From assembly GCA_030407315.1 (NCBI GenBank), contig JALQPE010000351.1, positions 1 through 48,880 on the forward strand: DNA of 48,880 bases, read 5' to 3'. The notes beneath the pieces were generated by a model. The model did no database searches, was not told the origin of the DNA, and saw only the letters and a list, made by a program, of their open reading frames with translations. The translations under genes were made by a program, and so were the position numbers. The DNA is from Asparagopsis taxiformis. Taxonomy: Eukaryota > Rhodophyta > Florideophyceae > Bonnemaisoniales > Bonnemaisoniaceae. This document shows positions 10,862 to 21,900 of the stretch, piece by piece; positions within the stretch are counted from its first letter, which is position 1, and every line of letters starts with the position of its first letter.

Positions 10862-11392
10862 TGTCCACTTGAAGGAGATTTCAGAACTTCAGAAGAAAGA
10901 ACTCTTCTATTGGTTTTTAATGCTTCTCAAAAGTACTACCGTATGATTCCACATCCTGTAACGCGAAAGAACTCATCCTCCAATGTGGTCTTGCCTGAGG
11001 AAGACGCAGTAAATGGAAGCACTGCAGCTCTGCAACAACAGCAAGTCACAAACCAGTATGTCTCAATAGGTGAGAAGCTGCGTCCTGGGTGTGATGTGAA
11101 ACTGTTGGTCGAAGGGGAGGTTGTGGGGCTTGGTCAGCTTGCACCACCTGGTCCTGAGGAGAAGTCTACAGTGCGACGCATACTTCACGGTACGAATCTG
11201 GCAGATTTTTCACCTATGGGACAATGTCTAGTTGTCATTTATAAGGTCAGGATCGACGAAAACAAGGCACAACTACCATACAATTACCCTTCCACTGGTG
11301 TAGAAACCCCACCTTCTTCGCTAGGGGAGCTTGGTCCGTCATTCTACGCTTGGGATGCAAATGAGATTTCGTTTACAGAAAGTGCAGACTAA
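10862..11392 (+). CDS. C-terminal domain segment downstream of transposase stop, partly in right arm
   Basis: This is in the same frame as the transposase and stays open from its TAA to the stop at 11392. It has no convincing ATG of its own near the start. The last 138 residues (from 10976) are identical to the C-terminus of gene A because they lie in the inverted arm. The domain starts Gln-rich, then has a beta-rich region with IGEKLRPG and GEVVGLGQL. Function not recognised. The simplest reading is the original C-terminus of the transposase, now cut off by one nonsense codon or made by readthrough. Confidence 0.5.
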   Translation, partial: CPLEGDFRTSEERTLLLVFNASQKYYRMIPHPVTRKNSSSNVVLPEEDAVNGSTAALQQQQVTNQYVSIGEKLRPGCDVKLLVEGEVVGLGQLAPPGPEEKSTVRRILHGTNLADFSPMGQCLVVIYKVRIDENKAQLPYNYPSTGVETPPSSLGELGPSFYAWDANEISFTESAD

Positions 11393-13642
11393 TAGTTCGC
11401 ATGGCATGGAAAAAGGCTCAGCTGGTAGATACGTAAACGGAGCAAACCGAAATTTAGTACAAGATAGAAGTTCAGTTGTTGTGTTCATTTTATGAGTAGC
11501 TACAATATGTTGAGTCCAGGTTGCCGATCAGTTCGAACTGCATCTAGTCGGCTCATCATGAAATGGACAGTGCATTTTCGATATGTTGATGTAAAGCTGA
11601 TACTATAGATATCTCTGTTGTTACGTTGAAATCAGATTCATCTGCAGGACTTTTCGATCACTTCACACCTATGAGTGAACGTATCTATTCGGCATTTCCC
11701 ACTTCTCCAAGTGCACAGAACCTTCCTGCAGTATCTATCAATATGTGTGTCACAGTGTGCGCATAGCTCTCTCTCTCTCTCACACATGAGAATATGTGTT
11801 GGAATCCCATCTGTCACCTGATGTGGAACCTGAATTGTCCACTTCAAGCAGACAAGTATTAGGCCAGCAACACGTAAACAGCACATGGAAAGTAGTCAAA
11901 TATGGACTATGATGTACTGCATTGATGACTGAGTATACATAGGCTTTCGTTCGTTAGTCCTTTGCTAGCATATAAACAATTGCTTACGGAAGAAGGGAAG
12001 CGTACTGAGGTCATACAATTGTATAGACGCTAACATCATGATACAATCACTGCAGCGATCTTGAAGGATTCTTGTTCACGACCGAGTGCGCTTGTAAATA
12101 CTAGCACACAGTCTTACATTAATATGACGATCGGTGCTTCCAGATTTCCGTAATACCACGGCATGTGCATATACATATAAATATTGGGGATAGCTCACGA
12201 TCTTCCCATACACTTTAACTGCTGTAGTTTTTGGAGCAGAAAGACACGTTAGTAGTATTTATCCTTCGAAGCGTGTATTCGTTTGCACATTTACTGCAAT
12301 GATTTTGCGTGCATCGTACTCCTTTCACAATATAAATGGACAAATCTTGGATAACTTTTCTCCACCATAGATCGTTTTTCAGTTGCATTGATTCATAATC
12401 AATCACTGCTTCCTCGCGCAGAAATGCTCCCTGGAAACCTGTCCTATCATTGTGTATAAAAATTGTGTGACCAGTGATCAGTTCTTTCATGATTCCCATT
12501 GATACACACCTCGGCAGTTGTACTCACTTGCAGTACCAATACACGTGCACAGTTAACCTTCAACGCAAGCTTGCTCACTGTCATAGACTCCCAGTACAGA
12601 TAGTTTTCGTATCGTAGCTCGCTCTTTACGAACCTTGATCAGCTGCTCATCAGCACCGAATCGTATGCAATTGATCCGCTTCAGAATACATAGCGATGTA
12701 GGAAGATCTTCCTCCCTCGCGCACAAATGCTTCCCAAGAATGTATGTGAACTTTTAAACTTCCGCTAGATGTCCTAAGACACTGTAACAGTAAATTTCGA
12801 AGCTGCCGACAATGCCACTGGAAATGTTCACGAACATGATCGCCACGCACGGCCAATTCGACTCTTCCATGAGTAATAGTGCCACGTTCTATGATGAACT
12901 CACCATAATGCAATGTTGCTTTCCAGTTTCAACTGGAAAGGTGCAAGGAGCCATTCATGAGGACAAAAATGTCTCTCCATGTTGTGCCACTGGAGGCACG
13001 GCGGCGGATAAGTTCATTACAGCCACGTACAGATAGTATGGCGGTATGGCTATCCAACATTGTACGGCTGGAATACAATAAATTTAAAATCAAATGTTTT
13101 TGAGATCATTACATCCCAGCTCTGGTACAGTATTTCATGAATATGTTTAGAAATTTTATTGTGTTTCAAAATAGCCTCATTTTGAGGAACTTTAAACTTC
13201 GCCCGTACTACACTACATATGTTGCCCATGCAATAGTCTCTGCTCTCCGTGCACGGTACTACTCCATGCCAGAGAATAGGGGAGTATTCAGCAGCTCTTC
13301 CATGGATTTACTGCTTCTAGCCTTCTGCAAACTATTCATTCCCAAAATTTCCGCTCCGACTCCATAAATAATCCGTGACGTACCACACTATTCAATCCAA
13401 ATTTTTCAATTTCATCTCTTTAAACTATTATTCATATACTAATTCATATTTAATATGTCACGCAGTAATTTATCAACACGCCCATGGCTTCTATTGCTGG
13501 AACATGATCCACCATCTACATGGAACAAGTACTACTCCTCTTTCCCAGCGTGACACACCAGCGTGACAAAACACCTTATTTTATCAATAAAATATTCCGT
13601 TTCACAGAAAAGACAATTCTGATTCCCTCTAAAGCAGAGTTC
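10974..13642. repeat. Right terminal inverted repeat arm (2,669 bp)
   Basis: Mirror image of 904-3572 with no indels where compared; it begins right after the unique codons of the transposase tail. It contains the 138-codon tail, then AT-rich non-coding DNA to the end GCAGAGTTC. The near-complete identity of the arms indicates a recent insertion or ongoing homogenisation. Confidence 0.93.
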
Positions 13643-15942
13643 CTGATGGATATGGTGGAAAAGTAGAGGCAAGAACCAGTGCGCAGCACAGTGTATTTAG
13701 GGACCTTGTGAGGAAGTTCTTCGACCGGTTGCAGTTTCTTATCGTCAACCCGGACCTGTACACCTGGCCGGAGTCCGACCGCTGGGGGCGCTGGAAATAT
13801 ACTTGTCAAGCGGAAATCCGGACAAGCTGCCAGCGTACTTTGACACCCTCGACGAAGACGTTATGGCTGTCCTCCGCCCGGCACCACAAGCCGCGGACGC
13901 AGAAAAGGTCCCCAAGCCGGTTGATGACACTCCCACTCGTCGCAACACAGGAGGGAGAGGTTTGATTCCGTCGACAAGACACACAACCAGGCTTCAACTT
14001 GGACCTGGGAGGACCAGTCTTACTGCCCAAGGGCCGTCTCCCCCGTCACCGTCACCCCATGCGACAGAAGAGCAGGAAAGTGAAGGGCAGGCTCTCGCAA
14101 AGGACTTTCTTTCGAAAATGAGTCAGTATTGCCGGGTGTACGACGTCCCTTTCGAAGATTTGGTCAGTGCCGACGAGAGCCGAGAACACGTGCCCATCAC
14201 GGGCAACGTTCAGCTCATTCTGACTGATCCGCCCTACAATGTTCGTCGTAAGAGGAACGATTCCAACTCTTCGTACGACAGGCTAACTGCAGAAGATATG
14301 CAGGATAGCATCGAAGTGTTTGACGAGCTGTTGCGCCCCGGTGGCCACGGCATCGTGTTCTGTTCCGTTTTGCAGTTCTACGAATGGTTCCATTACTTGG
14401 AAACGTACAAAGGACCGCAGTCAGAAGGCCCAACCGATGCTGCTGCCAGTGATGACGGGTCGGATGAAGAAGAGGTTACGTCCATGAATTCGGACTCCGA
14501 AGCATCGCAGCACAGTGGCGAAGAAAGTGCGGATGAGGAGGAGGAGGAGGAGGAGGAGGACGTCGTTCGGAATTCAGTTTTCTTCGTTGACGAGGTACCT
14601 CTGTTGTTTGTCCGATTACCTGGGCACCTCTATCAAATGCCGGGGCGGAAGAGGTACCAACGCATGAACATGGCAGAGGTCGCTATCCACTTCTGGAAGC
14701 GAGGTGTTCCGTTCAAGACTGGAAGCGAGATGGTGGCCTATAGGAACCACGGATACATGGACGGCACGTACCCGGCGTGGTGCAACGTCACCATCAATAT
14801 GCCCGCCATCGATTCGAATGAGATGGTGTGGCGAACAAGGAGCACAACCGGTGCTACGGTCAGAGTTCGTGCAGAGCAGAAGAGCGTCGCTCTCATGATG
14901 GAGTTGATCAGCCAGCATTCACAGCCTGGTGATATTGTTGTCGATCCATTCTCTGGCACTTTCGCAACGGGAAAAGCAGCTATGAGCTTGCCTGAGCACC
15001 GTGTTTTCGTCGGCAGTGACATGGACAAATTGTGTGTGGCACGATCGCTTCCAAAGCTGTGTGCAGTCATGTCACGTGTAATTCTTTCAAACAACACTGA
15101 CATGAGGGTCACGACAGAAGCGAAACAGAGTGCTGAGAAGTTCTTGGCGTCCCCCTCTGTCACGATGCGTACGCAGAGGGAACGCAGGATCATCGAACCC
15201 CCACCTGGCCTTCCCCTGTACCAGAGGTTCCCGAAATATATTCGGCAGTACCTCTGGCAGCTGTGCCCAGAGTCGATTGCGTCGCACGAGCACATGGAAA
15301 AACCGGTACATTATTGGCCACCTTCCCTGCGCCGCTGGTTGCAAACTGAAAACCCTCGCGTGATGCGGGCACACGATTGTGTTGCGAAAAAATTGAGCGT
15401 TCGACCATCGCTGATTAAGCATCCAAATGCAGGAAGAGGGCTCTTCGCTGAACAGACATTTAATGTTGGCGAAGAAGTATGCATACTTCGTACACAACAG
15501 TTCCCTAGTATGCACATGTGCATACTAGGGAACTGTTGTGTACTCTGATATGAGCAAGGAGTCGATGAGGTTCGCGTACGGAGAGGGTCACATGGCGATA
15601 ACGAAGGAAACATTCTTGATGTATGCCATCAAGCTGTATGCAACAGCGGAGGACGATGAAAACATCGAGCATCCAATTTGGATTGTTCCGGCTCCGTTCT
15701 GTTCGGCGCAGTTCATCAACGACCCGCGGTATTTGCGAGGTGAGGACACTCCGGCGGAAGACGCCAGGCGGATGGCCAACGTCGAGTTTGTCGAGAACTA
15801 CAGCAGCGGTTCGACGGGGAAGAAGCTCAAGGCGAAGGACCTAGAAAATCCGAAGATCATTGTAGTACGTGCAATCCGCGATATCCGTCCGGGGCAGGAG
15901 CTCTACGTTCATTATGGGACAGCGTTTAGAGCATGGAATTAG
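13643..15942 (+). pseudogene. Gene B, 3' part: beta-class DNA methyltransferase fused to SET domain, frameshifted
   Basis: Continues the gene begun at 1-903. Reading from the junction is open to about 13795, then shifts by one base into the long frame ending at 15548. Methyltransferase motif IV DPPYN lies at 14226-14237, an acidic Glu-rich insert at 14520-14570, and motif I VVDPFSGTFATG around 14937. This order marks a beta-class enzyme. A SET domain follows: an N-terminal GRGLFAEQ near 15435, a frame change at a 54-base palindrome (15490-15543), then the rest to 15942 with INDPR, ANVEF and the end motif LYVHYGTAF. The usual NHSC-type SET motif is replaced by INDPR. SET domains methylate protein lysines, usually on histones, so the intact protein would have joined DNA and histone methylation. 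The transposon insertion and frame changes make it non-functional as it stands. Confidence 0.75.
15490..15543. repeat. 54-base perfect palindrome within SET coding region
   Basis: A perfect inverted repeat with no spacer that starts and ends with GTAC and is centred on CACATGTG. It sits exactly where the SET reading frame changes. It looks like a small palindromic insertion, perhaps with a GTAC duplication. Removing 50 bases does not by itself restore the frame. Confidence 0.85.
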
Positions 15943-16602
15943 GGTCACCAAAGATGTTTTCATTTCGACTACAAATAAAGCTACGTTCCAGAGTTGAAGT
16001 ATATCATATAATGCAGCATGTCCAGCCACCATTACTCCAGGGTGAAACCTATTGAGCAGTACTCGCCTGTCAAAAACCAATCGTTCACACTCTAGGTGCA
16101 CTTCGTCCGAGCAGTGAACCTGACTGCTTGGATGCTGTTATGCGTGCAGATGCAAAATACACGACCAAGTTGAAATGGACGCCAGGTGGATGTCCAGCTC
16201 AGTTGCATTGCTGTCCAGCCCAGAAATTCTACAATTCAGGGCAGAAGAAAATAATGCAAAAAACATCGATTTCAGCGGGTCGATTGTGCCGTACGGCACA
16301 CCCCCATCTCAAAAACATGTTCACATGTGCATGTTTTTGAGAATAGCCCAAATTTTAATTCAAATCAGGACGTCTTCCGGACATAGGGGTGCTCGCGGCC
16401 TAGCTCTACAGCTGTAATTGTACCTCATTAAATACTGTTGATGACTGCCTACCGTATACAATCTGGGTTGTTGGCGTATTATCCGGTACTTGACCTGACC
16501 TGAACGTTCATCGCAGACCGTTGTGGTTACCGACACTATACAGCAATCTTTTTTGTATCTCGTGCAACTCAATCGTTCCATCGCTTCCGGGAAAGCTTCA
16601 TT
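15943..16602. other. Intergenic region with two short palindromes
   Basis: No convincing gene. A 16-base palindrome centred on GTAC lies at 16285-16300. A 13-bp stem (TCTCAAAAACATG) with a 10-base loop containing CACATGTG lies at 16307-16342; the same octamer is at the centre of the palindrome at 15490-15543. The 5' leader of the next gene must also lie here. Confidence 0.5.
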
Positions 16603-18888
16603 ATGCCGCCGCGTATTGCGAAGAAAGCTCCAAAGCCTACGGGCCTCCAGAAAACCCGGTCAGCAGCTGCTGTATCGAGTGCCCGACAATCCCGTGCGAA
16701 GAAGCGGTCTGGGCCTACCGGCAGCATTGAACCGCGGTCCGGTAGTCGCAAGACGGACCGGCGCAGAACTGGGGATCCGCAGCGAGAAAGTGAGGAAGGA
16801 GGAACGGCGTGGAGAGAGATGGGGCTTGACCGAGGCAAGCGTGCTCGCAGGGACAGTGAACATCATGATGATGACATGATAGTGGCTCAAAACATGTTGG
16901 AATTGCGGCAGAGTGCTATGGCAAAGGTAGTTCCTCCCGGGTTGGCAGATGCGGAGGTGCTGCAGACAGAGTCCCAGCCGGGGGTTCCCGAGACACTGGA
17001 GGCTGTGACCCCCACTGCGCCAACTATGCCGAGTACATCAGCCCCAGCAGGTAATGCAGTCAGGGACCCGAGGATAGCGGCAAGGGATGTTGTTTCTGAG
17101 CAACGTTCACAGGATGCCAACTATCATCAGCGGTCAGGTGGTACTGAGGGGAGAGAGCAGCCGGAGTGCGGGCCTCGTCACAACAGACTGTCATTGGTGC
17201 CAAATATGCGCGTAACGCCCCCGCGACGTCAGGCTATTGCCGATGGAGGACATCATATTCCCGATAGCGTGCGAGAGGGGGGGACGGTGAGGGCAGAGAG
17301 GTTGCATCCGCCGGAATCCATCGATTTAATGGCGAGTCGCATCAATGCGCAGAAGAAGAAGATCGCGGAGCTGGAAAAAAAAGTGTTTAGCCAGGACATA
17401 GCAAACAAGGCGCTCACCACGGAGATAGTTGCGTTGGAGGCTAAGGTGAAGACTCTGCAGGCGGAAAATGCCAGCCTTACTGCAATTGCGAGAACAGGTA
17501 GAATCAGTGATCACGGTGGCGGTAAGTCGAAAATAAAGAAAGCCATTCCTGTGAAATACCTTGGAGTTCTTAGGGCGGTTGAGGAAAACCTGACAAAGTG
17601 GTGCAAGAACGAGACTATGGAGCTGGACCCTATAGCGGAACAAACGCAGAGACGTTGGACTGGACGTACCATCGAGGTAGAGCCGGTAGAAGGGACACTT
17701 TGGAGCGAAAACGGTGTAGGATATATTGCTACCCCTCTGGGCTATATCATCAAGAATCTGCAGTGGTATACACCTTCGTACAGGGACGAGAGTGATCTAC
17801 TGAATGACTTGGTGCGACACGTACTGCGTCAAAGTCCGTGGTGTGATGTGTTTTCCGATGAGGAGCAGCGTGTGTGCTGTCAAGAGGCTGTGGCGGGGAG
17901 CAAGGAATTGAAAGTGAAGGTGACGCAGAAACTGTCCGACGTGTTGAGTGCACGGAAGCGTAATGCGAGGGACAGATTGTTCGGTTCGCTGGGGTACACG
18001 AAATTAATGTCTAGATGCACGATGCTGACGACGCGAGCTGAGATGGACGAGCGAGAGGATCAAAAGCGCGAAGCGTCTGAGAAGCTTTTGAAACGGGAAA
18101 GCAACGGTGATTTGGATATGGGGAGGTGGCGAACGGCACCGTTCTCAGAGCTGCGATACAGCAAAGGCATGGTTCCTGACAGCTTCGAAATGGAAGTGAA
18201 TGGTGATGCATGGTTTAACAACCGAGTAGCTGTGAATGTGCTGGACATCTTCAGGGGTTATTCGATACGACCAGAACAAGTAATGGACATAGAGACGAGC
18301 ATACTAACGCTGGCGCGCCTGGATGCTTGGCTAGTGACTACTGTGGAGTGTTTGGATGAACCGAAGGGGAAAGGAGGTGCACGGCAGAAGGAGTTTACAA
18401 GGAGGTACAGTCAATATGTGGGGGTAGCTTTTCAGCAATTAGTTGGTATGGTGGTGTACTGCATGTCTTGTCTCCAAGGCTCGCAAGCAAGGGAAGAAAC
18501 GGACGTTGTCGAGAGCGAACAGCGGACTAGTGCACAGTCACGGCATGTGTTTGCAAGCCGTACTGTGACGAGAGAGGCTGTTGAAGTGTGGCAAAGCGGA
18601 GAGGGGTCTGGAATTGTTCATGTCGTTGATGATGTAAACCGCTGCTCATCACTTGTTCTAGTGTCCGAGGATTGGATTCAATCGCATATTAAGTCAAACC
18701 TCGGTGCTGTAATGGATTGTGTGATTGCGCAAGGACTAATTGGCGCAGAACTTTTCGTCGTTGACCCTTATGCTGGACACCTCAGTGCAAACCTGAATGT
18801 CGAAATCAATGCCCCACAGTATGGGGGCATGGAGCGGCGCCATCCAGCCACTGCTGATAGCGGTTTTGGCGTAATGGAGGATGGTTGA
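16603..18888 (+). CDS. Gene C: unknown protein with basic N-terminus and coiled coil
   Basis: The protein is 761 aa starting at ATG 16603 and is not recognised. Residues 1-90 are very basic (Arg, Lys, Ser), like a nuclear-localising or DNA-binding tail. Residues 90-240 are low-complexity. A coiled coil spans about 245-300 (Lys/Glu/Leu/Ala heptads). The second half appears globular, with a helical pattern T-x-K-L-x-x-x-L-x-x-R-K-R near residue 440 ending in a short L-G-Y motif. Gene F has a similar pattern. It converges with the Plavaka-like transposase, with only 77 bp between the two stop codons, so it may be the second gene of that element. The frame is intact, so it may be functional. Confidence 0.6.
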   Translation: MPPRIAKKAPKPTGLQKTRSAAAVSSARQSRAKKRSGPTGSIEPRSGSRKTDRRRTGDPQRESEEGGTAWREMGLDRGKRARRDSEHHDDDMIVAQNMLELRQSAMAKVVPPGLADAEVLQTESQPGVPETLEAVTPTAPTMPSTSAPAGNAVRDPRIAARDVVSEQRSQDANYHQRSGGTEGREQPECGPRHNRLSLVPNMRVTPPRRQAIADGGHHIPDSVREGGTVRAERLHPPESIDLMASRINAQKKKIAELEKKVFSQDIANKALTTEIVALEAKVKTLQAENASLTAIARTGRISDHGGGKSKIKKAIPVKYLGVLRAVEENLTKWCKNETMELDPIAEQTQRRWTGRTIEVEPVEGTLWSENGVGYIATPLGYIIKNLQWYTPSYRDESDLLNDLVRHVLRQSPWCDVFSDEEQRVCCQEAVAGSKELKVKVTQKLSDVLSARKRNARDRLFGSLGYTKLMSRCTMLTTRAEMDEREDQKREASEKLLKRESNGDLDMGRWRTAPFSELRYSKGMVPDSFEMEVNGDAWFNNRVAVNVLDIFRGYSIRPEQVMDIETSILTLARLDAWLVTTVECLDEPKGKGGARQKEFTRRYSQYVGVAFQQLVGMVVYCMSCLQGSQAREETDVVESEQRTSAQSRHVFASRTVTREAVEVWQSGEGSGIVHVVDDVNRCSSLVLVSEDWIQSHIKSNLGAVMDCVIAQGLIGAELFVVDPYAGHLSANLNVEINAPQYGGMERRHPATADSGFGVMEDG

Positions 18889-18965
18889 AATTAGTGCAGT
18901 AAATGTGACGTTGACTAGAAGGTTTATCATGTAGTACATTATCAATAGAGTGCTGCGATTTAGAT

Positions 18966-21900
18966 TTATTCTTCTTCATTATCATCTGTGAACTGGTAAT
19001 CAGTGTTGGTGTAGAAGCGGTTGAGATAGAAACGGTGGTCCGACCAGTGCATTTGTTTCGTAAATGGCTTGACTGGAAAGTTACTTCGTACGATGTGCAC
19101 GGTGCCAGATATAGTAGATGCAGGAATGAGGTCAAACCAAGGACCACCTGCACTGTGGGATGCAGTGTCATTGCTGTCAACGGATCCGTTGTCCGGGTCC
19201 CATGTGGACCACTTTAAACAAATGCACCCAAGTGATTTTTCCACAGCGGTTTTTGGGGCAAAGCAGGTCATATACTGAACGAAAGCGAGTTCTACAGGTT
19301 GAAACAGGTTTGGAGACTGCAGGCGTACCAGTGCCAGGACGCGCCCTACCCATATGGTTCTGTAGTCATCGGCAGTTCCGGAGATGACGACAAAGGAGTA
19401 CTGCGATCTCTTTGCGGGGCCGAATGATGAAGTTGCAAAGACGCGCTGCTGCTTGTGCCTCGACACGTTTGTGGGGCGAAGCATGCCACTGTGCGGGTCA
19501 AAGTCGTCGGCATCTGGGACGTACCCTCCCATGACGTAGGCGGACTTTACCACGGTGACGGAAATGTCCATGTCATGTATTGGAGGGCCTTCTGCCGTGG
19601 CGCGCAGTCTAGCGAGGGTGAGGAACGCTTGTGCAGCTGTGTCACCGAGTTGCTGGAATAGCGTTATGGTGCCAGACGGGAACGAGGAGTTGTGCAGAGG
19701 CAAAAGAGTGGCAGGATCGGGCTGTCCGTCGATATCTGCAACGAGGAGGGTTGCATCGGGCAGCAGGGAGGCAAAGTCGTGCAGTGCAACGGTGAATCCG
19801 TCGCGAACGAGTACTGCACCGTCTGTGGGCGATATCATCCGTGGGTTTCCCAATGTGTTCGATGGTTTGTGACCAGTTGGAGTGGCCAAGGAGAATTCCA
19901 TGTGGCGAATAGTCTCTTCCATGGCTGTGGAGCGCCTTCGAGAGGTTTTCCTATAACTCTGTTTGAACAGAAGATGCGAGTGTTCGTAGGGGCCTGCATC
20001 GATGTGTTCCAGGGCGCCATATCTCTGCAAGTCACCGGGAAGATGGTCTAGAAGACGGAACTTGAAAGTTTTGAGACCTGTGGTGTGGAATGGGCCGAGG
20101 GTGGAGAGCATTGATTGTTTGAAATAGGAAATGGAGTTCTGGAGGCTTTGTAGTTCGGCGGCAGTCCAGTGCTTCATGCGACCGCGTTTCATGACCCATG
20201 CGACGAGGTCAGAGTATTGCGTGCAGATGGAAGTGAGGGGGGCTGTCTCTACTTCGTCACAGCATGTGTCAATGAATGCTGCGATGAAAGGGAACACCAT
20301 GTCGACATGGTGATAGTCTTTGGCTGCGAGCATGCCGCGTATGCCGTCCTCCGTGAAGAGGCCGTTCAAATTGGTGCCCTTCTCACCCTTGGAGAAGTCG
20401 ACATGAAGACCGTTGATGTAGTAGTCGCGTTCGATAGCGGACAGAATGCTGTTTGAGCCGGCGAGGATGGATTTTTTCACCTTCTTGAAGGTGCGAGCTG
20501 TCCCGGAATGAGAGGCAGTGGTGGTGGTGAGGTCTGGGGAGCTGAGGCGGTGGACAATGCACTGTTTGATGAGCTTTGAGATGCCGAGGTGGAGATTGTG
20601 CAGAGGCTCGAAGGAGAAAATGTTGTAGGGGTCTGGGGGACTGTTGGTGGGTAAAAGAGCGGTCGATTCGAGGACAGAGTGTTGTTCGAGGAGGGAGAGA
20701 GCTTCGAGCGGAGCAGTTGTATGCTCCTGAGCGCTCTCTTGGCGTGCAGAGCGTGTATCATCGAGGGAGCGGGGCTGGTGTGGCGCGCTGGATTCAAGTT
20801 GAGTGGCGGGGATGTAGCAGCGGTGGCAGGGATGTGTGGTGGTAGTGCTGTTGCGAGTGCATGACAGCTCTTTGGCCTCTGGAAAGTCGCAGCAATAATT
20901 GGCTAGGATGGGAAAGCATTGGCGGGCAGTTGCAGTGGAGTCTGTGCAGGGGAACCCGGAAGAGAACGCGGTGGATAGGGACGAAAACACTTTTTCGAGT
21001 GCTTTATGAAGAATATCAATTTTGCGAGCGCGACTAGCAGAACTAGAGGTTGTCGGCATTTCATCACCGAACAAGGCGTTGGACGAAGGGTTAACAATGT
21101 ACGGAAGATACCCGACGATGGTGAGGCCGGTACGGATGCAGTGGCGACGGAGGGGGGCGGAGAAGTTGAGCAGTGTGACGTGTATGGGGTATGCGACGAT
21201 TGCGGAGCTCTTGAGGCTTGTGCTGCTCTTGTCGGAGTACACTTGGAGGAGGCCGGCAAAGGAGGAAGCGGTGGGATCATTTTCCTCTGCCCATACGACC
21301 TGTGGATCTTCCGAGAGCTGCACGCGCTGTCTAGTAACCTGGTGCAGCGTTTTCGCGAATTCTGTGTGTAGGGGATGAGAAAATATTGCGGTGCCGTCTG
21401 GGGCGGTCTGTGGGGAGGGGTGGAAGAGAGTATTTTGGTCGTTAGCCAGTGCTAACTGCCTGCGGAGCATGTCGACTGGGTCGCGGAGGTACAGCTGTGC
21501 CGAGTACTTACCAGTTTTGTCTGGAATGATGTGGCTCTTGTAACCTTCGGTGCGGAAATGTGTTTCGACCATGGAAGCAGTAACGTGGCGACATTCTTCT
21601 ACGGTGCGAACGGCGCTGTTGAACTTTTCTAGGGAGAATGCGGGGTCTTGTAGGATGGTGATGACTTCGCTCACGCGGCCAGCCCCGGCCTTGTACTCGA
21701 GGGTTGTGAGACTGGCGGCGAGGGATTGCACGAGGAGGTCTGCGCGGGAGGGGGTTGAGGTTGGTGGCAGTGGAGCGTCACAGGGTGAGTCGCTGGTGGA
21801 AGCACGACCAGATTCTGGGTCTGGGGAGCTGGGTTGTGGGGAATCATGGTCGCCGTTTCGAGCAGGCTCATGGGTGACGGCAGGGACACGAGCGTTGTTG

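Larger units (their letters stand above)
904..13642. mobile_element. 12.7-kb DNA transposon-like element with 2.67-kb terminal inverted repeats, DUF7869-type transposase and ParB-methyltransferase
   Basis: Positions x and 14546-x are complementary over the arms 904-3572 and 10974-13642. In every region I compared, the arms had no indel. The outer ends are GAACTCTGC and its complement. CT lies on both flanks and is the likely 2-bp target duplication: removing the element plus one CT restores an open reading frame across the junction, whereas removing the element alone gives a stop codon. The unique core (3573-10973) holds two divergent genes, a methyltransferase reading left and a DDE-like transposase reading right. 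I do not recognise the element as a named superfamily. A 2-bp target duplication argues against Kyakuja-Dileera-Zisupton elements, which make 8-bp duplications. Confidence 0.85.

Noticed and set aside
904..13642. Kyakuja-Dileera-Zisupton or Helitron assignment for the large element
   Set aside because: The target duplication appears to be 2 bp, not 8 bp, long inverted arms are present (unlike Helitrons), and the transposase matches the DUF7869 type instead.
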